A DNA stretch of 32,581 nucleotides from TMP-86 sp031394735 (GTDB lineage: Bacteria > Pseudomonadota > Gammaproteobacteria > Steroidobacterales > Steroidobacteraceae), in assembly GCA_031394735.1 (NCBI GenBank), contig JANMXI010000347.1, positions 1 through 32,581 of the forward strand, written 5' to 3'. Within the stretch, counting starts at the first letter, position 1, and every line of letters starts with the position of its first letter. The notes under the pieces are model-generated. The model was not told the origin of the DNA. It worked only from the letters and a program-made list of their open reading frames with translations, and did no database searches. Position numbers and translations under genes: made by a program. Shown piece by piece: positions 1 to 7,933 of this stretch.

Positions 1-1
1 A

Positions 2-235
2 GAATTCAGCCTCGAGCTGCGCACCCGTGACCGCGAGCGCAAGCTGATCCGCAAGATCGATGAGGCGCTGAAGCGCATCGAAGACGGCAGCTACGGCTAT
101 TGCCTGGAAACCGGCGAAGAAATCGGCATCAAGCGTCTCGAAGCACGGCCGGTTGCAACGCTGTCGGTCGAGGCGCAGGAAAGGCGCGAACGTCGTGAAA
201 AGCAGTACGGCGACCGCGACGACCGCTACCGCTGA
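2..235 (+). CDS. dksA: DksA RNA polymerase-binding transcription factor, C-terminal part (5' truncated by window edge)
   Basis: The last 77 codons of a DksA/TraR-family protein, which binds the RNA polymerase secondary channel and works with ppGpp in the stringent response. Visible are the end of the coiled-coil (RERKLIRKIDEALKRIEDG), then the globular domain GYCLETGEEIGIKRLEARP and the C-terminal helix ending in EKQYGDRDDRYR. In E. coli DksA four cysteines bind zinc here; only the first remains (residue 34 of the fragment). The others are Thr, Ser and Ala (CLET and SVEA instead of CxxC and CxxC). This is the zinc-independent DksA type known from alphaproteobacteria and some gammaproteobacteria. 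It overlaps the start of gluQ, its usual neighbour in gammaproteobacteria. The N-terminal half lies outside the window. Confidence 0.93.
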   Translation, partial: EFSLELRTRDRERKLIRKIDEALKRIEDGSYGYCLETGEEIGIKRLEARPVATLSVEAQERRERREKQYGDRDDRYR

Positions 236-1121
236 GACTTCTGCCTACGTGGGGCGGTTCGCGCCCTCACCTACCGGCGAGCTGCATTTAGGATCCCTGC
301 TGACGGCCGCCGCAAGCTTCCTGGATGCTCGCGCTCACGGCGGCCGCTGGCTGTTGCGCATGGAAGATCTGGACACGCCGCGTGAAGTGCCCGGCGCGCA
401 CGATGCCATCCTGCGCGCCCTCGAGGCCTATCAGCTCCATTGGGACGGACCGATCGCGTATCAGAGCCAGCGCCAAGCCCTCTACGCCGACGCCTTGCTC
501 AAGCTTGCAGAACAGCGCCGAACCTTTCGCTGCCTCTGCTCGCGCCGGCAACTGCAGAACCAGCCCGTCTATCCCGGAACCTGCCGACTGTCGGTCCCAC
601 CGGCAACGGCGACGACCGCCATTCGCTTCATCCTGAATCCGCAGCCCACCTCGTTCAGCGACAGGATCCAGGGACCTCAAACCGCGGACGCGTCGCGGGG
701 ATTCGGCGATTTCGTCATCCGGCGGCGCGACGGACTCTGGGCCTACATGCTGGCGGTAGTCGTCGACGACGCGCACCAAGGCGTCACGCATGTGGTTCGG
801 GGCGCCGACCTGTTGGACAGTACGGCGGCCCAGATTCAGCTCCAGCAGGCCTTGGGCTGCCGGCAGCCCGACTATGCCCACGTCCCTTTGCTGACCGAGC
901 CTGACGGCAGCAAGCTGGCCAAGTCCCGGAGGAGCCCCGCCCTAGGTCTGGCTGACGCCTCGCTGGAGACCTGGAAGATATTGATCTTATTGGGAATGCA
1001 GCCGCCACCCGAGCTTCGAGGTGCCGCCCCGGGCGAGTGCTGGAACTGGGCCGGCGGCGCCTGGGATATTGCAAAAGTTACCCGGGCGCGGAGTCTGCCA
1101 ATCCTTACCTACGCTGTATAA
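195..1121 (+). CDS. gluQ: Glutamyl-Q tRNA(Asp) synthetase
   Basis: A truncated glutamyl-tRNA synthetase paralogue that attaches glutamate to queuosine at the wobble position of tRNA(Asp). The class I signatures are present: RFAPSPTGELHLGS (HIGH-type motif, about residues 21-34) and KLAKS (KMSKS-type) near residue 240. The cysteines of CLCSRRQLQNQPVYPGTC match the zinc-binding site of the family, and there is no anticodon-binding domain, as expected. I chose the GTG at 195 because AGGAAAGG lies about 10 bases upstream and the N-terminus then has a normal length (308 aa; E. coli about 300). The reading frame also stays open upstream from an ATG at 153. The start lies inside dksA, giving a 41-base overlap and suggesting translational coupling. 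Confidence 0.93.
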   Translation: MKSSTATATTATAETSAYVGRFAPSPTGELHLGSLLTAAASFLDARAHGGRWLLRMEDLDTPREVPGAHDAILRALEAYQLHWDGPIAYQSQRQALYADALLKLAEQRRTFRCLCSRRQLQNQPVYPGTCRLSVPPATATTAIRFILNPQPTSFSDRIQGPQTADASRGFGDFVIRRRDGLWAYMLAVVVDDAHQGVTHVVRGADLLDSTAAQIQLQQALGCRQPDYAHVPLLTEPDGSKLAKSRRSPALGLADASLETWKILILLGMQPPPELRGAAPGECWNWAGGAWDIAKVTRARSLPILTYAV

Positions 1122-1125
1122 GCAC

Positions 1126-1153
1126 TTGCCTCGTCACTGCATTGCGCTATTCT
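1126..1153 (+). promoter_or_regulatory. Possible sigma-70 promoter of phaR
   Basis: TTGCCT (1126-1131), 16 bases, then TATTCT (1148-1153), about 65 bases before the phaR start. Repeated TGCA-containing words (CACTGCA at 1135-1141, TGCACTGCA at about 1157-1165) surround the -10 box and could be an autoregulatory site, since PhaR proteins are known to repress their own genes. Hexamer matches are only moderate. Confidence 0.3.
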
Positions 1154-1217
1154 TAGTGCACTGCAATTAAACACAATGCCTGGCGACACGTCGATCTGCA
1201 CAAGCGAGGAGCCGAAT

Positions 1218-1541
1218 ATGAGCGAGCCGCGAGTGATAAAAAAATACCCCAACCGTCGTTTGTACGACACCTTCGAAAGCAGATACATCACGCTGGCTGA
1301 AATCCGCAAGCTCGTGATGGATAAAACCGATTTCATCGTCGTGGACAAGAAGTCGACTATGGAAATCACCCGCAGCATCTTGTTGCAGGTCATTTCAGAA
1401 CAGGAACATCAAGGATCGCCGGTCATGAGCCAGGAATTTCTGGCCAATGTGATCCGCTCCTACGGTGAGCCTGCACACGACCTGGTCGGCGGCTATCTGG
1501 ACAAAAGCATGCGAGAGTTTGCCTCGCAGCATCAGCGTTGA
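1218..1541 (+). CDS. phaR: Polyhydroxyalkanoate synthesis regulator PhaR-like protein
   Basis: A 107-residue protein with the PHB/PHA accumulation regulator DNA-binding domain at its N-terminus: RVIKKYPNRRLYDTFESRYI (residues 5-24), followed by ITLAEIRKLV and the rest of the PHB_acc region (ITRSILLQVISEQE). Family members are cytoplasmic repressors that sense PHA granules and control phasin and phaR expression. It is shorter than typical PhaR (about 150-190 aa). The ATG at 1218 is preceded by GAGGAG six bases upstream; an in-frame ATG at 1176 lacks such a site. No phaA, phaB, phaC or phasin gene is in the window, so the target genes must be elsewhere or the protein has another role. It converges on pnp. 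Confidence 0.85.
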   Translation: MSEPRVIKKYPNRRLYDTFESRYITLAEIRKLVMDKTDFIVVDKKSTMEITRSILLQVISEQEHQGSPVMSQEFLANVIRSYGEPAHDLVGGYLDKSMREFASQHQR

Positions 1542-1560
1542 GACCGTAGCGGAAGGCATA

Positions 1561-1587
1561 TCCGGCGGCTCGTCATGAGCCGCCGGA
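1561..1587. terminator. Perfect hairpin between convergent phaR and pnp
   Basis: TCCGGCGGCTC, five-base loop GTCAT, GAGCCGCCGGA: an 11-bp perfect inverted repeat between the stops of phaR (plus) and pnp (minus). Neither side has a clear U-run, so it is either a bidirectional terminator lacking the U tract or a 3'-end stabilising hairpin for both mRNAs. Confidence 0.5.
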
Positions 1588-1625
1588 CAATGCGCGAAGA
1601 GTTCGGCTACAGCGGAAGCTAAAGT

Positions 1626-3713
1626 TTAAGCGGCGTCGACGTTGCGCATCGACAATCGCACGCGGCCCTGGCGGTCGACTTCGAGCACCTTGACGCGCAC
1701 CACATCGCCTTCCTTGAGCTTGTCACCGACGCGCTCGACGCGCTCCTCGCTGATCTGCGAGATGTGCACGAGACCGTCGCGGCCGGGGAGAATGGTGACA
1801 AAGGCGCCGAAGTCCATCAGACGTGCGACCTTGCCCTCATAGATGCGGCCGACTTCGATGTCCGCCGTGATCAGTTCGATGCGGCGTTGAGCCTCACGGC
1901 CGGCCTGACCCTGAACCGATGCGATCTTCACGGTGCCGTCGTTTTCGATGTCGATCGAGGTGCCGGTTTCTTCGGTGATCTGGCGGATGACCGCGCCACC
2001 CTTGCCGATGACGTCGCGGATCTTCTCCGGGTCGATCTTCAGCGTGATGATGGTGGGCGCCCACTCGGACATAGTCTCGCGCGGCTTCGACAACACCTTG
2101 TTCATTTCGTCGAGGATGTGCAGGCGGCCATCGCGCGCCTGATCCAAGGCGACCTTCATGATCTCGCGCGTGATGCTCGTGATCTTGATGTCCATTTGCA
2201 GCGCCGTGACGCCTTCTTTCGTGCCCGCAACCTTGAAATCCATGTCGCCGAGATGATCTTCGTCGCCGAGGATATCCGTCAGAACCTTGAAGCGCGCGCC
2301 TTCCTTGACGAGGCCCATGGCCACACCCGCGACCGGCGCCTTGATTGGAACGCCCGCGTCCATCAGCGCGAGGCTGGTGCCGCAAACGGACGCCATCGAG
2401 CTGGAACCGTTGGATTCGAAGATTTCCGAGACGACGCGAATGACGTACGGGAACTTGTCCACGCCCGGCATCACGGCCTTGACACCGCGCTTGGCCAGAT
2501 TGCCGTGGCCGATTTCACGCCGCTTGGGCGAGCCGACCATGCCGGTTTCGCCGACGCTGAATGGAGGGAAGTTGTAATGCAGCATGAACGGCTCTTTGCG
2601 CTCGCCGGTCAGACTGTCGATGATCTGCGCATCGCGTCCGGTGCCCAAGGTGGTCACCACCATGGCCTGCGTTTCCCCGCGCGTGAACAGCGCCGACCCG
2701 TGGGTTCGGGCCAGCACGCCGGTGCGGATGCTGATGGGGCGCACCGTCTTGGTGTCGCGTCCGTCGATACGTGCATGGCCGTCGAGGATACGCTCACGCA
2801 CCAGACGATATTCCAGATTGAAGAACTCACCGCCGACCTGCTCAGTCGTGAACTTCGGAGTCTCGCCGGCGCTCAATGCCGCGACCGCGGCCTTCTTGGC
2901 CTCGCTGATCTTGGCGTGGCGCTGCTGCTTCTCGGTGATCGCGTAGGCGGCAACCAGAGCCGCCTCGGCATGCGCCGACACAGCTTTCTTCAGTTCCGTG
3001 TTCTCTGCCGGCGCGGTCCAGTCCCACTTCGGCTTGCCGGCCTCGGCCGCCAATTCCTTGATGGCTTTGATGGCCACCTGCATCTGCTCATGGCCGAACA
3101 CCACGGCGCCGAGCATGATTTCTTCGGACAGACAATTCGCCTCGGACTCCACCATCAGCACACCTTCTTCGGTGCCGGCAACGACCAGGTCCAGGTCCGA
3201 TTCGACCAATTGAGTCGCCGTCGGATTCAAGACATAGTTGCCCTTGATGTAGCCGACACGCGCCGCGCCGATCGGGCTGATGAAGGGCAGGCCCGAAATG
3301 GCGAGCGCAGCCGATGCGCCAATCAGCGCAGGAATGTCAGAGTCGACTTCGGCATTCACCGACAGCACCGTTGCGATGACCTGAACGTCGTTGCTGAAGC
3401 CTTCAGGGAACAGCGGACGGATGGGGCGATCGATCAAACGCGAGGTGAGCGTTTCTTTTTCCGTGGGGCGTCCTTCACGCTTGAAGAACCCGCCCGGGAT
3501 GCGGCCCGCGGCGTAGGTCTTTTCCTGGTAGTTGACCGTGAGCGGGAAGAAGTCGCGACCCGGAACTGCGGTTCGTTTGCCAACGGCAGTGACGAGCACC
3601 ACGGTGTCGGCCATGGTCACGAGTACGGCGCCGTCCGATTGACGCGCCATTTCTCCGGTTTCGATGGTGACACTGTGTTCACCATAGCTGAATGTTCTCT
3701 TGATAGCAGTCAC
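1626..3713 (-). CDS. pnp: Polyribonucleotide nucleotidyltransferase (PNPase)
   Basis: A phosphorolytic 3'-5' exoribonuclease and part of the RNA degradosome. The 695-aa protein (E. coli 711) has two RNase PH-like domains. The first contains FFKREGRPTEKETLTSRLID, the second RGETQAMVVTTLGTGRD and HYNFPPFSVGETG. It ends with a KH domain (IRDVIGKGGAVIRQITEETG, about residues 555-610) and an S1 domain (GRIYEGKVARLMDFGAFVTI, about 620-690). The start is a GTG at 3711-3713 with AAGGGG and TAGG upstream. It is the last gene of the operon, 73 bases after rpsO. In E. coli the same spacer is cut by RNase III for pnp autoregulation; only a small CCGC-GTTT-GCGG hairpin is visible here. Confidence 0.97.
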   Translation of the reverse strand: MTAIKRTFSYGEHSVTIETGEMARQSDGAVLVTMADTVVLVTAVGKRTAVPGRDFFPLTVNYQEKTYAAGRIPGGFFKREGRPTEKETLTSRLIDRPIRPLFPEGFSNDVQVIATVLSVNAEVDSDIPALIGASAALAISGLPFISPIGAARVGYIKGNYVLNPTATQLVESDLDLVVAGTEEGVLMVESEANCLSEEIMLGAVVFGHEQMQVAIKAIKELAAEAGKPKWDWTAPAENTELKKAVSAHAEAALVAAYAITEKQQRHAKISEAKKAAVAALSAGETPKFTTEQVGGEFFNLEYRLVRERILDGHARIDGRDTKTVRPISIRTGVLARTHGSALFTRGETQAMVVTTLGTGRDAQIIDSLTGERKEPFMLHYNFPPFSVGETGMVGSPKRREIGHGNLAKRGVKAVMPGVDKFPYVIRVVSEIFESNGSSSMASVCGTSLALMDAGVPIKAPVAGVAMGLVKEGARFKVLTDILGDEDHLGDMDFKVAGTKEGVTALQMDIKITSITREIMKVALDQARDGRLHILDEMNKVLSKPRETMSEWAPTIITLKIDPEKIRDVIGKGGAVIRQITEETGTSIDIENDGTVKIASVQGQAGREAQRRIELITADIEVGRIYEGKVARLMDFGAFVTILPGRDGLVHISQISEERVERVGDKLKEGDVVRVKVLEVDRQGRVRLSMRNVDAA

Positions 3714-3786
3714 GTGACCTACCCCTTAAGTTTCGATGATTGGCGCATACACGCTCCCGCAAACGCGGAAGGTCGCGATGCAGCGG

Positions 3787-4056
3787 TTAACGACGCAAGC
3801 CCAAGCGTTCGACGACTTGGGAATACTTTTCAGGAGTCGTGTTCTTGAGGTAGTCCAACAATTTGCGTCGCTGATTGACCATTTTCAGCAATCCTCGACG
3901 CGAGGCATGGTCGGCCTTGTGCGCAGTGAAATGCTGGCTCAGACCATTGATACGTTCGGACAGCAAGGCAATTTGTACTTCCGGCGAGCCGGTATCGGAG
4001 GCGGAGCGCTGGAATTTACCGACGACAACCGTCTTCTGTTCGCGATTAAGTGGCAT
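3787..4056 (-). CDS. rpsO: 30S ribosomal protein S15
   Basis: An 89-residue protein, the same length as E. coli S15, binding the central domain of 16S rRNA. Typical segments are DTGSPEVQIALLSERI, HFTAHKADHASRRGLL and RRKLLDYLK. I chose the ATG at 4056 (MPLNREQK), with GAGG about nine bases upstream. A TTG 15 bases further upstream is in frame but would overlap that ribosome-binding site. It sits between truB and pnp, the standard gammaproteobacterial order, and has a strong candidate promoter of its own at 4103-4131. Confidence 0.97.
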   Translation of the reverse strand: MPLNREQKTVVVGKFQRSASDTGSPEVQIALLSERINGLSQHFTAHKADHASRRGLLKMVNQRRKLLDYLKNTTPEKYSQVVERLGLRR

Positions 4057-4102
4057 TAAATCAAACCTCAATCAATAACTTAGACCCTTTAAGAAGGCGC
4101 GA

Positions 4103-4131
4103 ATTGTACTCGTCGGCCTCCCGCCCCTCAA
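4103..4131 (-). promoter_or_regulatory. rpsO promoter
   Basis: Read on the minus strand: TTGAGG (4131-4126), exactly 17 bases, then TACAAT (4108-4103). The -35 box overlaps the truB stop codon (4128-4130). E. coli has an rpsO promoter at the same place between truB and rpsO, so this element probably gives rpsO-pnp transcription independent of the upstream operon. Confidence 0.65.
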
Positions 4132-5051
4132 GCTCGATTCGCAACCAGAGCCGAGATGAGACGGCGCGGCACCAAACGGCCGGCTCCCTGCACCTCTCCG
4201 AGACCCAGAAATTGTGCTTCCGGCCCGTAAATTCTGACGTTCGGCAGCGAATCTGCTCGCACATCGACATTACGACCCAGGCGCAGGTCGGCGGCCTGAG
4301 CGGCATCCAGATCGAGCCGGGGAACTCCCCGCAGCGACTCGTCCACCGGCAACAAATGCTCCAATCGCTCCGCAGACGTCATAGATTCCAGTGACTCCAG
4401 GGTCACCATACCGCGCTCCTGGAAGGGCGCGACGGTCAGGCGCCGCAGGCCGGTCAGATGACCCAGGGTTCCCAGTCGAACGGCGATATCCTCGGCCAAG
4501 ACCCGGATGTAAGTGCCCTTCGAACAATGCACCTCGAAGCACATGTCCGGGCTTTTCCAGTCCAATAATTGCATACCATAGACGGAAACCCGGCGCGGCA
4601 TCCGCTCGAGCGTGATGCCGGCACGTGCATAGGAATACAGCGGTTTGCCACCTTGCTTGAGGGCCGAGTGCATGGGCGGCATCTGGTCATACTCGGTCGG
4701 AAAGTCCGACAGCGCGCCGCGCACCTCGCCTTCTGTCAACGCCGGCACCGGTTGGCGCTCGCACACCTCGGTCTCGAGGTCCGCGCTAGGCGTACGCTCG
4801 CCCAGACGAACCGTCACCCGATAGGTCTTGTCGGCATCTAGCAAATGGGACCCGAACTTGGTCGCTTCGCCAAAACAAATGGCGAGAAAGCCGGTGGCGA
4901 GCGGGTCGAGAGAACCGGTGTGGCCGGTCTTGCGCGCGCCGAACAGCCGTTTGAGTTTGGCCACGGCTGCCGCAGAGGTCAGACCAAGAGGTTTGTCGAG
5001 CAGCAGAATGCCGTGGACATCGGCGCCGGCGCCGAAGCGGCTTTCATTCAT
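4128..5051 (-). CDS. truB: tRNA pseudouridine(55) synthase
   Basis: It makes pseudouridine 55 in the T-loop of elongator tRNAs. The 307-aa protein begins HGILLLDKPLGLTS and carries the catalytic motif KTGHTGSLDPLATG, with nucleophile Asp49. YDQMPPMHSALKQGGKPLYSYAR and CSKGTYIRVLAEDI are further TruB hallmarks, and a C-terminal PUA-like part ends at LVPRRLI. Start and stop overlap rbfA in a 4-base ATGA (5048-5051), indicating translational coupling. Its stop codon lies within the -35 box of the rpsO promoter. Confidence 0.96.
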   Translation of the reverse strand: MNESRFGAGADVHGILLLDKPLGLTSAAAVAKLKRLFGARKTGHTGSLDPLATGFLAICFGEATKFGSHLLDADKTYRVTVRLGERTPSADLETEVCERQPVPALTEGEVRGALSDFPTEYDQMPPMHSALKQGGKPLYSYARAGITLERMPRRVSVYGMQLLDWKSPDMCFEVHCSKGTYIRVLAEDIAVRLGTLGHLTGLRRLTVAPFQERGMVTLESLESMTSAERLEHLLPVDESLRGVPRLDLDAAQAADLRLGRNVDVRADSLPNVRIYGPEAQFLGLGEVQGAGRLVPRRLISALVANRA

Positions 5052-5401
5052 TGCCGCTTGGCGACGGAATCGATGAGTTGGGTCAGGCGAACTCCACGTT
5101 CGATGGATTCGTCCAATTCGAAGGTCAACGTCGGCGTGTAGCGGATCTGCAGTGCCCGGGTCAAGGCGCTGCGCAAAAACGGCGCCGCACTTTCCAAGCC
5201 CTTTTGCACGCGCGGATCTGCACCGTCATGACCGAATATCAGGTAGAACACTTTCGCCGTGCGCAGATCGGCGGCACAGTCCACTGCCGTGATGGTGACA
5301 TTGCCGACGCGCGCGTCCTTGACGTCGCGACGCAACAGATCGGCGAGCTCGCGCTGGATCTGCTCGCCCATCCTCTTGCGGCGCGGGTTGTCCTTTTGCA
5401 T
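5048..5401 (-). CDS. rbfA: 30S ribosome-binding factor A
   Basis: A late 30S maturation and cold-adaptation factor binding near helix 1 of 16S rRNA. 117 aa with the KH-like fold features RRKRMGEQIQRELADLLRR, VTITAVDCAADLRTAKVFY and LTRALQIRYTPTLTFELDES. It lies four bases after infB and overlaps truB by four bases. Length and order are standard for gammaproteobacteria. Confidence 0.95.
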   Translation of the reverse strand: MQKDNPRRKRMGEQIQRELADLLRRDVKDARVGNVTITAVDCAADLRTAKVFYLIFGHDGADPRVQKGLESAAPFLRSALTRALQIRYTPTLTFELDESIERGVRLTQLIDSVAKRQ

Positions 5402-5405
5402 GCGA

Positions 5406-7922
5406 TTATGGCGAGCTTTCCAGCGTGCGCGCCACTTCCACCCGCGAGTAGCATTCGATCTGATCGCCTTCGCGCACGTCGTTGTAGTTCTTCACGCCGA
5501 TGCCGCACTCGGTGCCGGCGCGGACTTCGTTGACGTCGTCCTTGAAGCGCTTCAGCGATTCCAGCGCGCCTTCGAAAATCACCACGTTGTCGCGCAATAC
5601 GCGAATGGGGAAATTGCGTCTCACGTAGCCGTCCGCAACCATGCAACCGGCCACAGTGCCGAACTTGCTGGAGCGGAACACGTTGCGCACTTCGGCAAGA
5701 CCCACGATCTGCTCCTTGACTTCAGGCGCAAGCAACCCGGTCATGACGGCACGGATGTCGTCGATGGCCTCGTAGATGATGCTGTAGTAGCGGACATCGA
5801 CGCTGTTGTCCTTGATGGACGTGCGTGCAGCAGAGTCGCCGCGTACGTTGAAGGCGATGATGCGCGCCTTCGAAGCCGCCGCGAGCGTGACGTCGGACTC
5901 GGTCAAACCACCGACACCGGAGGCTACGATGTTCACCGCGACTTCGCTGGTGGACAACTTCTGCAGCGATTCGCGCAAGGCTTCGACGCTGCCCTGCACA
6001 TCGCCCTTGATCAGGATCTGCACCAGGTTGGCCTTGGCCTCGCCCAACGTCGAGAAGACGTCCTGCATGTTGGCGCTTTGCTTGGCGAGCTTCACTTCGC
6101 GCAGCTTGGCCTGCCGATGCATGGCCACTTCGCGCGCGCGGCGTTCGGTTTCAACGACCAGCAGTTCGTCGCCTGCCAGCGGCGCGCCGGACAAGCCCAG
6201 CACCACCACCGGAATCGACGGTCCGGCACTTTCGACGGGCCGGCCGGCCTCGTCGAACATGGCGCGCACGCGCCCGAATTCCTGACCCGCGAGGAGCGGA
6301 TCGCCGAGCTTCAAGGTGCCGCGCTGCACCAGCACGGTGGCCACCGCGCCGCGGCCTTTTTCGAGGCTGGACTCGATGACATACCCGCCCGCCAGACCTT
6401 CAACCGGCGCCTTCAACTCCAGCACTTCGGCCTGCAACAGGATGCTGTCGAGCAGTTGATCGACGCCCTGGCCGGTTTTCGCCGAGACGGACACGAAAAT
6501 GTTTTCGCCGCCCCACTCTTCCGGAATGACGCCGTGTTTGGTCAATTCCTGCTTCACTTTTTCAGGATCCGCGTCCGGCTTGTCTACCTTGTTGACCGCG
6601 ACCACGATAGGTACGCCGGCGGCCTTGGCATGCTGCACGGCTTCGACGGTCTGCGGCATGACGCCGTCGTCGGCACCCACCACCAGGATGACGATGTCGG
6701 TGACCTGCGCGCCGCGTGCGCGCATCGACGTGAACGCCGCATGGCCCGGGGTGTCGAGGAAGGTCACCATTCCCTTGTCGGTTTTGACGTGGTACGCGCC
6801 GATGTGTTGGGTGATGCCGCCGGCCTCGCCTGCCGCGACCTTGGTGCGACGGATGTAATCGAGCAGCGATGTCTTGCCGTGATCGACGTGACCCATGACG
6901 GTGACGACGGGCGGACGCGTAAGACCTTCATGCGTGTTCTCGCCGACGATGCCCTGCAGGTCGTCTTCGATGACGTTCTCTTTTCTCAGCACTGCGGTGT
7001 GACCCAGTTCTTCAACCACGAGCACCGCGGTGTCCTGATCGATCATCTGATTGATCGTCGCCATGACGCCCATGGTCATCAACGTCTTGATCACTTCCGT
7101 GGCTTTCACTGCCATCTTTTGAGCCAGTTCCCCGACACTCAGGGCCTCGCCGATGGCGACTTCACGCACCACCTTGGCCGTCGGCATTTCAAAGCCGTGC
7201 TTGCTGTCGGAGTCGCCCACCGCGCGGCGACGGCCGTCACGGGATTTCTTTTTCTTGTGGCGCGCGCTGACATCGCCGGCAATGTGCAATTCCTGGCGAC
7301 CGTAGCGCGTGGCCTTGTCGTCCTCGGGCGTGCGTACTGCCTTGACCGGTTTCGCCGCCGTGGTCTTGCGCTCACGCTCGGCCTGATCGCGCGCCTGCTG
7401 CTCGATGGCGCGCCGCGCTTCGTCCTCGGCGGCTCGCTTCTTGTTCTCTTCATCCGAGCGACGGCGGGACTCTTCTTCCAGACGCTCCTTGTCCAGACGC
7501 TCGCGTTCGCGTCGCCCGGATTCCTCGGCTTCCAAGGCTGCCTTGGCCTGCTCTTCGGCCTCGCGCAGCTTGTCGATCTCTTCCTGCTGATGCCGGGCCT
7601 GGTCCTCCAGCACTTCACGCTTGACGTAGGTGCGTTTGCTGCGCACTTCGACATTGACGGTGCGCGCCCGGCCTTGCGGACTGGCCAGTTTCAATTCTGA
7701 CTGCGACTTGCGGCGCAAGGTGATCTTGCGAGGTGCCGCATCGGCCGTTTCCTCGTTACCGTGACTGCGGCGCAGATGCGTGAGCAGCTCGTGCTTGGCA
7801 TCCTCGCTGATCATGTCCTGCGCGCTGCTCACCTTGATGCCCGCCTGATCGAGCTGCAACAGCAGCCTGTCGACCGGAACCTTCAGCACCTCGGCAAATT
7901 GAGCGACCGTAACATCCGCCAT
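5406..7922 (-). CDS. infB: Translation initiation factor IF-2
   Basis: The GTPase that brings initiator fMet-tRNA to the 30S subunit and promotes subunit joining. 838 aa. An N-terminal IF2-N domain (residues 1-50, VTVAQFAEVLKVPVDRLL) is followed by a highly charged Glu/Arg-rich helical stretch (about 105-190) and a second IF2-N-type domain (about 250-315). The G domain has GHVDHGKT at 344-351, DTPGHAAF at 390-397 and NKVDK near 445. Domains II-IV end in the fMet-tRNA-binding C2 region (RVLRDNVVIFEGALESLKRFKDDV). It follows nusA by 11 bases and precedes rbfA by four. Confidence 0.97.
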   Translation of the reverse strand: MADVTVAQFAEVLKVPVDRLLLQLDQAGIKVSSAQDMISEDAKHELLTHLRRSHGNEETADAAPRKITLRRKSQSELKLASPQGRARTVNVEVRSKRTYVKREVLEDQARHQQEEIDKLREAEEQAKAALEAEESGRRERERLDKERLEEESRRRSDEENKKRAAEDEARRAIEQQARDQAERERKTTAAKPVKAVRTPEDDKATRYGRQELHIAGDVSARHKKKKSRDGRRRAVGDSDSKHGFEMPTAKVVREVAIGEALSVGELAQKMAVKATEVIKTLMTMGVMATINQMIDQDTAVLVVEELGHTAVLRKENVIEDDLQGIVGENTHEGLTRPPVVTVMGHVDHGKTSLLDYIRRTKVAAGEAGGITQHIGAYHVKTDKGMVTFLDTPGHAAFTSMRARGAQVTDIVILVVGADDGVMPQTVEAVQHAKAAGVPIVVAVNKVDKPDADPEKVKQELTKHGVIPEEWGGENIFVSVSAKTGQGVDQLLDSILLQAEVLELKAPVEGLAGGYVIESSLEKGRGAVATVLVQRGTLKLGDPLLAGQEFGRVRAMFDEAGRPVESAGPSIPVVVLGLSGAPLAGDELLVVETERRAREVAMHRQAKLREVKLAKQSANMQDVFSTLGEAKANLVQILIKGDVQGSVEALRESLQKLSTSEVAVNIVASGVGGLTESDVTLAAASKARIIAFNVRGDSAARTSIKDNSVDVRYYSIIYEAIDDIRAVMTGLLAPEVKEQIVGLAEVRNVFRSSKFGTVAGCMVADGYVRRNFPIRVLRDNVVIFEGALESLKRFKDDVNEVRAGTECGIGVKNYNDVREGDQIECYSRVEVARTLESSP

Positions 7923-7933
7923 AGCTTTCTTCC

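Noticed and set aside
1764..3848. 694-codon open frame antisense to pnp
   Set aside because: It mirrors pnp almost fully, is rich in Asp/Arg/His/Gly with no recognisable domain, and pnp itself is certain. Such frames arise from GC-rich third codon positions.
5259..7700. 813-codon open frame antisense to infB
   Set aside because: A shadow of infB: no family features, low-complexity composition, and no ribosome-binding site worth noting.
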